This document shows, piece by piece, positions 32,495 to 42,075 of a stretch of 43,289 nucleotides of DNA. The DNA lies in the NCBI GenBank assembly GCA_964511215.1, contig CAZEER010000010.1, positions 1 through 43,289 of the forward strand, written 5' to 3'. Numbering within the stretch: the first letter of the stretch is position 1; each line of letters opens with the position of its first letter. The stretch comes from CAZEER01 sp964511215 (GTDB lineage: Bacteria; Fidelibacterota; Marinisomatia; Marinisomatales; UBA1611). The position numbers and the translations under genes are program-made. The notes beneath the pieces were generated by a model. That model did not search any database and had not been told where the DNA came from. It was given only the letters and a program-made list of their open reading frames with translations.

Positions 32495-34759
32495 ATGAAG
32501 AAAGCAGTTATTATTGTTTTGTCTTTTATGGTTGCGATTCCTCTTTTTGGCCGGTCGATAAAGACAGGGAAACGAGTGTCGAAATCACTTCCAAAAAAAT
32601 TACCAAAATTGGAAGAACCTGTATTTATCAATACATTTGGTGCGGACCATAGATTTGGTCCAGTGACACAGTATTCAGATAGAGACAGTGATTTTTTTGC
32701 TACATTGGTTGATTCTTCACTGAATGGATATGGTCCTTATAACCCCACCCCAAATCCATTGGCATATGCAATAGATGAAGGATATGTTACTGTATATCGT
32801 CAATTCCAGGGGCTGAATGTCACTGCCGGTTATATAGGCTCGTCCCAATCAGAAGATGGTGAAGAATGGTTTACTGAGCAGACATTAAATACGCGTTATC
32901 CTACAGGTGAGGAAGAACCTGATTTACCAACAGCGACTGGAACTGCGCAGGGGCGTTACCCCAGTGCTGGTTTTTCTCCAGGTGGTAATCCTACCGCTAT
33001 TTGGAATGAGTATACTAATACAGATCACGGTGGTGGAACATATGGTGGTTACCCTCTTTATACGTATGACTCACAGGGCATCGGTGAATTCTCGGCCTGG
33101 GTCAATCCATTTCACATAAACAATGGTTGTAATACTACTCCTTGTGATCCAATGGATCTATGGGTTGGTAATTCCTATGTAAATTCTGGTGGAGGAACTC
33201 CGATACTTACCACTGTATATAATGGTTGGTCAGATACCCCTGCTAATTATTATTGGATTACCAGTAATTTTCATGCGAATGGATATTTTCTTTTGAATGA
33301 TGCCTATATCATTGCAAGTGATGGTGAGCAGCTTGACAATGGAGACTATCTGTGGTATGATTTTGGTAACTATACGTCTGGACCTGATTATCATATCAAT
33401 GAAGATGGTGTAGGATATATGGGCCAAATAAGTTATACACTTAATAGTGACTTTGAAGCGCCTTATAGCCATACGTTATTTTTTAAAAAGACCGAGGACT
33501 ATGGCGAGACATGGACTTCTGATGGTGGATATGAGAATACTGGATATAATTTTATATCTGATGAAAATATTGTAAGACTTACTGATTCCCTTTATACAAT
33601 GTTTAGTGAAAGTCCCGAAGATTACCCGGAGCAATTGTGGTACCCATGGGCTGAGTGTGATAGTGTAGATGAGGCAACTGGTGATACCCTTACCGTTGTT
33701 TGTGGTGATTCTATATTTTATTCCAATGTTGGTGGGGCATGTTTCTTAACACCTGGTATGTTCATGTATTATGATTATGATATCCGTACAGATCTAGATG
33801 GGGGCCTTCACTTCGTAACTGTAGCAGTCCCACTGGTTTGTCCAGACTCTGTTGGTGGTTGTGAAGATAGCAATGGCGATGGCCTTGTTGATACAACTTA
33901 CCTTGAAGGGCGATTTGGAAGTGGTGGACACTATTATTTTTACAATCCAGATCCAATGGATCAACCTAATAATTGGAGACTAACTCTTATAAACGATCTC
34001 TCAGAGACGTATTATGCAGACTGGGGTACATCAGATATCCCTCATATTAATTCAGGGTCTTATCCTCCTATGTACTATTTTTTCCCTGAAATTACTCTTA
34101 GTGCTGAAGAAGGGAGTCAGGTAATGTGGTACGCTGGTTATGAAGGTTCAGCATTTACATGGAGCGAGGATACGATGTTCTATTATCCTCAAGATATTGA
34201 TATTTATATGAGGAAATCATCGGATCTTGGTGGGAGCTGGACAGATCTGGAAAATGTAACGAATACACCGGGTGGAATTTTTCCTGATAAACAATTGGAG
34301 TGTGGTATCCATTTAGCGTCAACAGGCACTGATGATCATGTTGGAATATTTTTTCAGATGGCAGATTTCTATACGGAAACTTATCCGCCCGCAACTGGTT
34401 ATGAAGATTACATGAACAGGGTTTATGTTGGTGTATATTCTAATGATGCAGGTGGAGGAGGAACAACTGGCAATGATTATGAGAATATCACACCTACAAA
34501 ATTTGTTCTCCAGCAAAATTATCCAAACCCATTTAATCCTGTGACACAGATTCAATATGAATTGGATAAATCCACAGATATTACTCTTGAACTTTTTGAT
34601 ATACGTGGGTCTAAAATAAAAACATTATTAAATGAACGTCGTTCTGCTGGTTCGCATCATTTCACATTTGATGCTTCTGAATTAGCAAGTGGTGTCTATT
34701 TTTATAGTATGACAGCAAATGGAGTAAACAAAACCCGTAAACTGGTACTAATGAAATAG
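32495..34759 (+). CDS. Secreted BNR-repeat-like protein with T9SS sorting domain
   Basis: The chosen ATG gives a normal signal peptide (MKKAVIIVLSFMVAIPLFG). An in-frame GTG at 32483 lies 12 bases upstream, but the GGAG Shine-Dalgarno begins within it, so it is unlikely to be the start. The 754-residue protein carries BNR/Asp-box-like elements (TEDYGETWTS and SSDLGGSWTD), which mark beta-propeller blades in sialidases and related surface proteins. No sialidase catalytic set was recognised. The tail from about residue 672 begins NYPNPFNP and ends RKLVLMK, the T9SS type A sorting domain. The protein is rich in Asp, Gly and Tyr. It stands alone with a strong terminator after it. Glycan or protein binding at the cell surface is inferred. 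Confidence 0.8.
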   Translation: MKKAVIIVLSFMVAIPLFGRSIKTGKRVSKSLPKKLPKLEEPVFINTFGADHRFGPVTQYSDRDSDFFATLVDSSLNGYGPYNPTPNPLAYAIDEGYVTVYRQFQGLNVTAGYIGSSQSEDGEEWFTEQTLNTRYPTGEEEPDLPTATGTAQGRYPSAGFSPGGNPTAIWNEYTNTDHGGGTYGGYPLYTYDSQGIGEFSAWVNPFHINNGCNTTPCDPMDLWVGNSYVNSGGGTPILTTVYNGWSDTPANYYWITSNFHANGYFLLNDAYIIASDGEQLDNGDYLWYDFGNYTSGPDYHINEDGVGYMGQISYTLNSDFEAPYSHTLFFKKTEDYGETWTSDGGYENTGYNFISDENIVRLTDSLYTMFSESPEDYPEQLWYPWAECDSVDEATGDTLTVVCGDSIFYSNVGGACFLTPGMFMYYDYDIRTDLDGGLHFVTVAVPLVCPDSVGGCEDSNGDGLVDTTYLEGRFGSGGHYYFYNPDPMDQPNNWRLTLINDLSETYYADWGTSDIPHINSGSYPPMYYFFPEITLSAEEGSQVMWYAGYEGSAFTWSEDTMFYYPQDIDIYMRKSSDLGGSWTDLENVTNTPGGIFPDKQLECGIHLASTGTDDHVGIFFQMADFYTETYPPATGYEDYMNRVYVGVYSNDAGGGGTTGNDYENITPTKFVLQQNYPNPFNPVTQIQYELDKSTDITLELFDIRGSKIKTLLNERRSAGSHHFTFDASELASGVYFYSMTANGVNKTRKLVLMK

Positions 34760-34791
34760 AACTATACTGTTTCTGAATTATATGATTAATA

Positions 34792-34831
34792 AAAGTGGGA
34801 CTCTGTTAGGGCAGAGTCCCACTTTATCGTT
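34792..34831 (+). terminator. Rho-independent terminator
   Basis: A perfect 14-bp stem (34792-34805 with 34812-34825, core GTGGGACTCTG) and a 6-base loop are followed by a short T-rich stretch. It ends the BNR-protein transcript and lies 28 bases before the start codon of the next gene, at 34859. Confidence 0.88.
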
Positions 34832-34858
34832 TTAATACTAAATTAGATGGAGAGTCCC

Positions 34859-37711
34859 ATGCGCTCGTACAAACTATTATTTGTCATCATTAATTTTCTT
34901 GTAGCAAAGGATATTACATATAAGATCCATACCGATGGTATAGAACATCAACAAAACTTAATATCATTGAATGGTCCCATGAATAATGATATTGTACATC
35001 ATAATTCACGGACCACTCGCGATGATACATCTACTATCTGGCTACAGGATTTTGAGGGTGATCTTTCCGATTGGACAGTAGAATCAGGATGGGTACTCAC
35101 TGAAGAATCTAGCTATAGCCCTACGCATAGTTTTCACTTTGATGATGATAATTTTGATCTCACAACAAGTTTAATTTCTCCTGTCCTTAATATTCCTGCA
35201 TTGGAATCAGAAAATCAAATCTTAAAATTTAATTTTGCACTCTGGGTAGATTTGCCAGATTATGATGGAGATGGTGATAATTATCTCGAAGATTATTATT
35301 GGGTTGACATTGCAAATGTTAGTGATGTTCCTGTTTATTTTCATCAGACATCATCTGATGCATATGATGGTCAGAGTTGGTGGTGTGGTGATGCTGGTGT
35401 AGGAGGTTATTTAGATGCTTGGGTTCAGGTTTTACAAACTCCGGCTATTAATGTACCTGCAGGTGGAAGTTTATCCGCTATGATGAAATGGGGTATTGAG
35501 GATTATGCTGGTGCTGCTGTAGGTGGAACCTGTACAGATGGATGGGACGCCGCAAATGTCAGAATCTCTAATGATGGTGGGACTACTTGGAATATCTTAA
35601 ATGGTGATGACCCGTATGATTTTTATTATGGATATGGTTGGATATACAATGACCCTGAATATGACTGCGGTGGATCTCTAGAGCAAGTTGCAGCAGGCTG
35701 GGGGAATCAAGCAGATTGGCATGAAGTAACTTTTGATCTGGGTGCATATATTGGGCAGGATGTTATTATCCAGTTTGCATTCGGTTCAGACCCTGCATAT
35801 TCAACCCCAGATGATAATACATTGACAGGCTTCAGGGTTGATAATATATCTGTTACAGATGGCAGTGGTAACGTAGTGTTTGTTGACAATGCTGATGATG
35901 AAGTGCATATGACTCCAATGAATGGCCTAGAGTTTGCTTGGGAACAGTATTTTTATGATTATGGTGATATTACCAGACCTGGAAGTTTAGGTTGGGAAGA
36001 ATATCCTCCAGGTGCTCCTTTTAATGGTAATGCGCAGCTAGATATTTCTGAATATGCTGGTGATGATATACGTTTGAGGTTTACAGCAAGGATGGATGGT
36101 GATGATGATGGTGGAAATGGAGATGGTTTGTATATTGATGATTTACATATGTGGAAGGTCTCCTACAATGATGTACCACTTGTTGATAATTTACAAGCAT
36201 ATGGACTGGACAATCAGGTTGTGGTTGCCTGGGATATGCCGGCAGGTGGTAGTTATGATAATGAAGAAATATCCAATGTTGATGGTTCATTTGAAGATGC
36301 AGTCATGATGTCTTCAGGTACTTCTGTGATGGGAGAATATTTTGATATGCCTTATGGCGCTGAAGGTGCTTATGCAAACTCTTGTGCTGTTTGGGGTGAA
36401 CCAGGGTTTAGTGGTGCAACTACTCTGTATGGATTTGATGTTCTTGCTGGCGCTCCTGTATCAGATCCAACTTATTCTACTCAAGTTACTCTGCAGGAAG
36501 ATCAATGGAATGATTTTGATTTAGGTTGGACATTTTCGGGTGATTTTGTTTTGGCTATTGAAATTAGTACTACCGTTGGAATGGGTATTGATTCTGATAA
36601 TGCCCCTGGCCAATATTCATGGGCGAATCTTGGCGGATGGCAGCCATGGACGCAAGTCGCATATGAATACGGTCTTACTGATGGTGAGTTTGGTATTACC
36701 GCCAATGTAACAACTGTTGGGGGAGGCACACCAGTATTCAATATATATAGATCTGTAAACGAAAGTGAATTTTCAATCATGTTCAATGGATCTAACATTG
36801 AAGATAATCAATACACAGATAATACAGTGCAAAATGGGAATACTTACTGCTATGAAGTGACCGCAGTATATGGAGAAAATGAAGGTAATCCTGCAGGCCC
36901 AGTTTGTGCGATTCCAGAGGCGCAGACTATATATGAGATTGCATATGATGATGGTACTGATGAGACTAGTATTAATGCAGGTGTTCAAAATTATCTGTGT
37001 GTGAAGTTTACTCCAAATAATTACCCTGTGGATCTCTATCGTGTTAGTTTCTATTGTGTTGGCGCATCTTCAGGGGTCGGTTTTGTAAATGTATGGGATG
37101 ATGATGGTGATGGTGGAATGCCCGGAACGGTATTAGTGGAAAATATGCCTACTACATTTGCTGGTGGGTCTTGGACACCTGTGCCACTTAGTGTTAATGA
37201 TATTACATTGACCGATGGAAGTTTTTATGTCGGTTGGTGGGAAACAGACCAGACACCTCCTATTGGAGTAGATTCAGATAACTCTTCTGCAAATAGTTTT
37301 ATTGATATTGGTATTGGTACGGGCCTAGAACCATTTGGTAATTATTTTGAAGGAGCGATAATGATTAGAGCGGAAGTTGATTCTGCAAACGTTGTGGGGG
37401 TTGATGAAAATTACTTGACCTTACAACCCTTATCATTCTCATTGAAGCAAAATTATCCTAATCCATTTAATCCTGTGACCACAATTAATTTTAGTTTATT
37501 ATCGGATGGGTATGCAATTATTTCAATTTATGATCTAGCAGGTCGAAAATTAAAAACATTATATAATAAAGAAACAATAGCAGGGCACCATTCACTGAAA
37601 TTCAATGGTTCTGACTTACCGTCAGGAATGTATTTTTATAATATTGATGTAGAAAGTAATAAAGGTGAACATATTTTTTCTGAAACCAAGAAAATGTTAT
37701 TAATGAAATAA
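34859..37711 (+). CDS. Secreted jelly-roll-domain protein with T9SS sorting domain
   Basis: ATG 34859 is preferred over ATG 34847 because the GGAGA ribosome-binding site falls within the latter's first codons, at correct spacing for the former. The 950-residue protein has a signal peptide (MRSYKLLFVIINFLVA). Two or more MAM/jelly-roll-like modules then show the DFEG...W pattern common in the C-terminal part of immune inhibitor A-type peptidases (about 55-330 and on to 430). An FnIII-like region near 620-690 and a further sandwich precede the sorting tail, which begins NYPNPFNP at about 869. No HExxH or other peptidase motif was seen, so it looks like binding modules without the enzyme. The subtilisin gene follows 17 bases after the stop and is probably cotranscribed. 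Confidence 0.8.
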   Translation: MRSYKLLFVIINFLVAKDITYKIHTDGIEHQQNLISLNGPMNNDIVHHNSRTTRDDTSTIWLQDFEGDLSDWTVESGWVLTEESSYSPTHSFHFDDDNFDLTTSLISPVLNIPALESENQILKFNFALWVDLPDYDGDGDNYLEDYYWVDIANVSDVPVYFHQTSSDAYDGQSWWCGDAGVGGYLDAWVQVLQTPAINVPAGGSLSAMMKWGIEDYAGAAVGGTCTDGWDAANVRISNDGGTTWNILNGDDPYDFYYGYGWIYNDPEYDCGGSLEQVAAGWGNQADWHEVTFDLGAYIGQDVIIQFAFGSDPAYSTPDDNTLTGFRVDNISVTDGSGNVVFVDNADDEVHMTPMNGLEFAWEQYFYDYGDITRPGSLGWEEYPPGAPFNGNAQLDISEYAGDDIRLRFTARMDGDDDGGNGDGLYIDDLHMWKVSYNDVPLVDNLQAYGLDNQVVVAWDMPAGGSYDNEEISNVDGSFEDAVMMSSGTSVMGEYFDMPYGAEGAYANSCAVWGEPGFSGATTLYGFDVLAGAPVSDPTYSTQVTLQEDQWNDFDLGWTFSGDFVLAIEISTTVGMGIDSDNAPGQYSWANLGGWQPWTQVAYEYGLTDGEFGITANVTTVGGGTPVFNIYRSVNESEFSIMFNGSNIEDNQYTDNTVQNGNTYCYEVTAVYGENEGNPAGPVCAIPEAQTIYEIAYDDGTDETSINAGVQNYLCVKFTPNNYPVDLYRVSFYCVGASSGVGFVNVWDDDGDGGMPGTVLVENMPTTFAGGSWTPVPLSVNDITLTDGSFYVGWWETDQTPPIGVDSDNSSANSFIDIGIGTGLEPFGNYFEGAIMIRAEVDSANVVGVDENYLTLQPLSFSLKQNYPNPFNPVTTINFSLLSDGYAIISIYDLAGRKLKTLYNKETIAGHHSLKFNGSDLPSGMYFYNIDVESNKGEHIFSETKKMLLMK

Positions 37712-37728
37712 TAATCAATGGCGATCAA

Positions 37729-40700
37729 ATGAAAAAACTACTTTTAATATTACAGATATTTTTAATTCAAGAATTATGTGCACAAGTTTACCATGATAGG
37801 ATCCTGATTTATCTAGATAATGCAATTGAGGGTTTTGAAATAAATATGAACTCTGGTAGGAGTAATTTAGAAGAATTAAATGATGCTATGGATTATATGG
37901 AAGCAGTTAAGATATATAAATGGTTGCCAAATGCAAGGCCAACAGACCGAGATGGTGACATATACCTCAACCGTTATTATATAATTACATTAGGTTCAAA
38001 TAGATCAAATATTGATGATTTAGTAAATTATATTGAAGATCTTGAGAGTGTTTATACTTCAAGCACTATGGTTATTATGAAACCTGATTATATACCCAAT
38101 GATACACGTTGGAACCAGCAATATGGTTTGGAACTTATCCAAGCTGATCTTGCCTATGATCTGTGGGATATAGATAATGGTGAAATTCCAGGCTATGTTG
38201 AAGATGGTGAAATTGTTGTTGCAATCTCCGATGTAGGGTTTGAATGGGACCATCCTGATTTAATAGGTAATGTATGGCAAAATCTTGGTGAAGATGCGGA
38301 TGGAGATGGTTCTGTCCTTGAGTTATCTGGGAACACTTGGATATTTGATCCGGATGATGTGAATGGCCTTGATGATGATGAAGACGGATATGAAGATAAT
38401 TTTATTGGATGGGATGTTGCATTCAATGATAATGACCCAATGCCACCAAACAATAATTACAGCCATGGCACAGAGGTTGCTGGGTGTGTGTCAGCTACTA
38501 CAAATAATAATATTGGTGTTGCTTCCGTTGGTTGGTCAGTTAAGCTGATGGGACTAAATACTTCAAGTGATGGGGAGTACATTCAATATGGTGGGCAAAG
38601 TATTCTTACAGCAGCCCAAATGGGCGCTGATGTTATTAATATGAGTTGGGGTGGTTTTGGAGGGTGCAGTTATACAGCTTTAATTAATAATGCCTATAAC
38701 AACTATGGTTGTATACTAGTAGCCTCCGCTGGCAATGGTGGCTCTGATGGTAATACAAATTTTGATTTACATTCTCCTTCATCTTGTAATAATGTGATAT
38801 CAGTCTCAGCTATTGGACCAAATGATAACTTTGGTTGCTGGGCAACAGCGGGTGAGACTGTTGATCTGTGTGCGCCCGGAGAAAGTGTATGGACAACAAA
38901 TGTAAATGGTGGTTATGGAAGTTTTTGGGGGACCTCATTCTCATCGCCAATAACAGCGGGTGCAGTGGCACTGGTGTGGTCAAGATTTCCAGATGCTGAA
39001 CAAGGCTGGGTAGAAGATAGAATCATAACAAATACAGATGAATTTTCTGATATGACAGGTTCATGTCAGGGCGAGAGTATGGAAGGAATGTTAGGGACAG
39101 GTCGTTTGAATGTTTATAAAGCACTCAGCGCAGGTGTTTTTCCCAGTTTATATATAGCGGATGTAAACTATCTCAATGATACTGATGATGATGGAGTCTT
39201 GAATCCTGGTGAACAGGTTCAAGTAAAACTTGTAATTGGTAATGAAGAGGGATGGGCAGATGCAGAAAATGTAGTTGCGACCATAACAACTGAAGATGAC
39301 CGTATTGCTATTATTGATAATACAATTGAGTTTTCTAGTTTAATTCCCTCGGGTGGTACATCCTTTACTTTAATTGACCATTTCTTAATTTATGCATTTG
39401 AGGATGCTATACTTGGTGATGTGCCGTGTACGGTCCATGTGCAGGCAGGGGCAGATGAACCATTTTATGAAACTGAGTTTGATGTGGATATATCTATTTC
39501 TTTAAATCAGCATGGATTCCCTGTGAATGGAATCGTTGTGAAATCGTCGCCAATAATTGCTGACGTAGATGGTAACTCCATAGGCGAGATATACTTTGGA
39601 AGTGATAACGGAAATTTTTACGGCTATACCCTAGATGGAATTGAACAGTATGGATTCCCATTTAGTACAGGAGCGAATGTTCGTTCAAGTCCAGCTGTAA
39701 GAGATATAGATGCTGACGGAGTTAAAGAAATTGTTTTTGGATCATATGATGGTAATCTTTATATCATTAATGCATTTGGAATGCTAGAAGATTCTTACTG
39801 GCAGTCTGGTATGATAATAGGCTCTCCAGTATTGATAGATATGAATTTAGATGGTGATTATGAAATTGTATTTACTACTCAGAATGGTAATGCAGGTATG
39901 GTTTACGCAATTCACGATGATGGTGATGATGTAGAAGGTTTCCCTGTAGACATAGGTGAAAAAATGATGGTTGGCGCAGCCGCAGGGGATCTTGAAGGTG
40001 ATGGTAATGCTGATATTGTAGTCTGCACATGGGGAGATAACATATACGCGATTGATCATACAGGGGCTATAAGGTCAGGCTTCCCAGTTACATCTACAAA
40101 TCGTTTTAATGCTCCTCCAACATTAGTTGATATTGATGGAGATGGTGATTTAGAAATTGTAGCTGGTAATGATAGTGGTCTTTTACACGTACTTCATCAT
40201 GATGGTACTGAAATGGCCTCCTTTAATACAGGCGATGATATACGAGGTGGTATATCTGTTGCTGATTTAAATGATGATGGTAGCTATGAGCTTTTATTTT
40301 CGGGCTATGATGATATGATCCATGTTTGGAATCCCCTGAATGATGTAGAATTAGATGGGTGGCCAGTGGATATGGAATTTAATTCTTTGACAGAGCCCCT
40401 CACAGCAGATTTAGATAATGATGGGGATCTAGAAGTTGTTGCTGCAATGAAAAATGGAATGGTCTATGTTTTCCATCATGATGCGAGTTTGTTTAATAAC
40501 TTCCCTATAAATCTAAGTGGCAATATAGAGTCGTCTCCAGCTATAAGTGATCTTGATGGAGATGGTGATTATGAAATTGCGATTGGCACTACGAGTGGAC
40601 TAGAATTAATAGATATAAAGACAGATAAAGGAGATAGAATGTCTTGGAATTTACACAGAGGTAATCTAGAACGTTCGGGTTCATTGGGGATGGTTCTGGT

Positions 40701-41010
40701 TTCTGTAGAGCCTCAGATAGATCCTATTCCTAAACAATTTTATGTTAGTCCAAATTATCCTAATCCATTTAATCCTTTGACTAACATTGATATTTATACA
40801 GATGAAAAAAGTCAATTAGTAGTAAGTGTTTTTGATGTAAGTGGAAGATTAATTAATTCTCTTATTAATAAAGTACTGGATACTGGATCTTATAGTGTTC
40901 AATGGAATGGTCAGAATAACAGAGGAAAAATTATGCCTGCGGGGGTTTATTTTATACAAGTTGAATCAGGAAGTAATATAGTCACCCAAAAAATAATTTT
41001 ATTAAAATAG
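37729..41010 (+). CDS. Secreted subtilisin-like S8 peptidase with FG-GAP repeats and T9SS sorting domain
   Basis: The 1093-residue protein has a signal peptide, a prodomain-like region (about 20-120) and a subtilase domain (about 125-465). The triad is D168 (ISDVGFEWDHPDL), H246 (SHGTEVAG) and S403 (GTSFSSP), with oxyanion N336 (SAGNGG). After a linker (about 470-600) come eight repeats of about 45-50 residues from about 605 to 960. Each carries a motif like SSPxxxDxDGDGxxEIxxG, the FG-GAP/VCBS type that folds as a Ca-binding beta-propeller. The tail from about 1008 begins NYPNPFNP and ends KIILLK. It probably acts on the cell surface or is released, degrading external protein. It is 17 bases downstream of the jelly-roll protein. 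Confidence 0.9.
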   Translation: MKKLLLILQIFLIQELCAQVYHDRILIYLDNAIEGFEINMNSGRSNLEELNDAMDYMEAVKIYKWLPNARPTDRDGDIYLNRYYIITLGSNRSNIDDLVNYIEDLESVYTSSTMVIMKPDYIPNDTRWNQQYGLELIQADLAYDLWDIDNGEIPGYVEDGEIVVAISDVGFEWDHPDLIGNVWQNLGEDADGDGSVLELSGNTWIFDPDDVNGLDDDEDGYEDNFIGWDVAFNDNDPMPPNNNYSHGTEVAGCVSATTNNNIGVASVGWSVKLMGLNTSSDGEYIQYGGQSILTAAQMGADVINMSWGGFGGCSYTALINNAYNNYGCILVASAGNGGSDGNTNFDLHSPSSCNNVISVSAIGPNDNFGCWATAGETVDLCAPGESVWTTNVNGGYGSFWGTSFSSPITAGAVALVWSRFPDAEQGWVEDRIITNTDEFSDMTGSCQGESMEGMLGTGRLNVYKALSAGVFPSLYIADVNYLNDTDDDGVLNPGEQVQVKLVIGNEEGWADAENVVATITTEDDRIAIIDNTIEFSSLIPSGGTSFTLIDHFLIYAFEDAILGDVPCTVHVQAGADEPFYETEFDVDISISLNQHGFPVNGIVVKSSPIIADVDGNSIGEIYFGSDNGNFYGYTLDGIEQYGFPFSTGANVRSSPAVRDIDADGVKEIVFGSYDGNLYIINAFGMLEDSYWQSGMIIGSPVLIDMNLDGDYEIVFTTQNGNAGMVYAIHDDGDDVEGFPVDIGEKMMVGAAAGDLEGDGNADIVVCTWGDNIYAIDHTGAIRSGFPVTSTNRFNAPPTLVDIDGDGDLEIVAGNDSGLLHVLHHDGTEMASFNTGDDIRGGISVADLNDDGSYELLFSGYDDMIHVWNPLNDVELDGWPVDMEFNSLTEPLTADLDNDGDLEVVAAMKNGMVYVFHHDASLFNNFPINLSGNIESSPAISDLDGDGDYEIAIGTTSGLELIDIKTDKGDRMSWNLHRGNLERSGSLGMVLVSVEPQIDPIPKQFYVSPNYPNPFNPLTNIDIYTDEKSQLVVSVFDVSGRLINSLINKVLDTGSYSVQWNGQNNRGKIMPAGVYFIQVESGSNIVTQKIILLK

Positions 41011-41074
41011 TTTACCTGATTGCAGAATTAGTAATTATTTATGTAAATTACCTTAATCCTAACTGGAGTTACAA

Positions 41075-42013
41075 ATGATCAAAATACAAAGTATTATACT
41101 ATCTAGTTTTTTAATGGTTTCCTTTGCATGGGCAGATTTGGATTGCCCTGCAGATTCTGCGGTACATGTAGATACACGTACTATGTTACCAGATGGTAGC
41201 CCAAACCCAACATATGGTCAGGAAATTAATACTGGACTCTGTGGTTGTCTTGGTTTTGTTGATGGTGCTATGATAGATGGCAATGAAGTTACCTTTATTA
41301 TACGCATGGTTGATAATGAACCTGTGCGAGGAGTTGAGCTAGATATTTATCATGATAATGCAGACCTAGTTTATTCAGGTGTATCCAAGGGGGATAAGCT
41401 TGAAAACGTTGTTGATGAAGAGGGAAACCCAAGGACAATGACATTGTTAGGGAATTATATTGAAGATCATTTAAAAATACTTGCATATAGCACGTCTCGT
41501 GCCCGAACAGCGGGTGATGGTGCTGAAGGGGACCTTGTCCACGTAACTTATGAGCTTGCTGATGGAGCAACACTACCAAGTGAAGTTACATTTTATCTTG
41601 GCTTGGCAAATTTACCTGGGACTTCTATGGACCCAGAATTGCTTAATGTTGTATGTGGTTATCCTGATGAAGATAGCCCTGTGGTAGTGTCAACCACTGC
41701 AGTTGGTGTTGATGATGTAGAATCGATTCCGGCAGTATTTGCTTTACATCAAAACTATCCTAATCCATTTAATCCATCTACTCAGATATCCTTTGATATA
41801 CCAGAAGGGATGGAGCATATTACCCTCAACATCTATAACATTTTGGGTAAAAAAGTAAATACATTGGTTAGCGGTGTTGTTAATCCAGGTAGATATACTC
41901 TAGCATGGGATGCGGTAGATACTGAAGGTAATTCTGTAGCATCAGGTATATACTTTTACGAGCTTCGAAGTGAATCATTTATTGCCAGAAAGAAAATGCT
42001 TTTAATTCGCTAA
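41075..42013 (+). CDS. Small secreted cohesin-like protein with T9SS sorting domain
   Basis: The 312-residue protein has a signal peptide (MIKIQSIILSSFLMVSFAWA). A central domain (about 55-190) has the strand pattern of cohesin/CBM-type beta sandwiches: VTFIIRMVDNEPVRGVELDI, then a GDGAEGDLVHVTYEL segment. The T9SS type A tail begins NYPNPFNPSTQ at about 227. Four Cys in the first 60 residues (PCAD-type and LCGCLG) may form disulfides. A GGAG Shine-Dalgarno precedes the ATG. The cohesin-like call rests on pattern only; cohesins bind dockerins, and a dockerin-like tail exists on the deiminase at 10639-12225. Direct partnership is speculative. Confidence 0.72.
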   Translation: MIKIQSIILSSFLMVSFAWADLDCPADSAVHVDTRTMLPDGSPNPTYGQEINTGLCGCLGFVDGAMIDGNEVTFIIRMVDNEPVRGVELDIYHDNADLVYSGVSKGDKLENVVDEEGNPRTMTLLGNYIEDHLKILAYSTSRARTAGDGAEGDLVHVTYELADGATLPSEVTFYLGLANLPGTSMDPELLNVVCGYPDEDSPVVVSTTAVGVDDVESIPAVFALHQNYPNPFNPSTQISFDIPEGMEHITLNIYNILGKKVNTLVSGVVNPGRYTLAWDAVDTEGNSVASGIYFYELRSESFIARKKMLLIR

Positions 42014-42042
42014 AACTATTTACAAATCATTACTTTTAATTA

Positions 42043-42075
42043 AATTCCCCTATCTCTGGATGGGGGAATTTTTTT
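42043..42075 (+). terminator. Terminator hairpin abutting the next start codon
   Basis: AATTCCCC (42043-42050) pairs with GGGGAATT (42063-42070), extended by one G-T and one A-T pair, with a loop TCTCTGGA. A T run follows and reaches directly to the ATG at 42076. The only Shine-Dalgarno-like sequence for that gene (GGGGGA, 42062-42067) is inside the 3' arm. The element may end the upstream transcript and also control access to the downstream start. Confidence 0.8.

Noticed and set aside
36081..36308. His-rich minus-strand and Met-rich plus-strand frames within the 34859 gene
   Set aside because: They arise from GAT/GGT repeats encoding Asp and Gly in the real gene; no ribosome-binding site or independent signal.
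40740..41780. Near-identical DNA at the sorting motifs (around 37453, 40754, 41755) as a mobile repeat
   Set aside because: The similarity is about 20 bases coding for the conserved NYPNPFNP and is explained by protein constraint and biased codon use.
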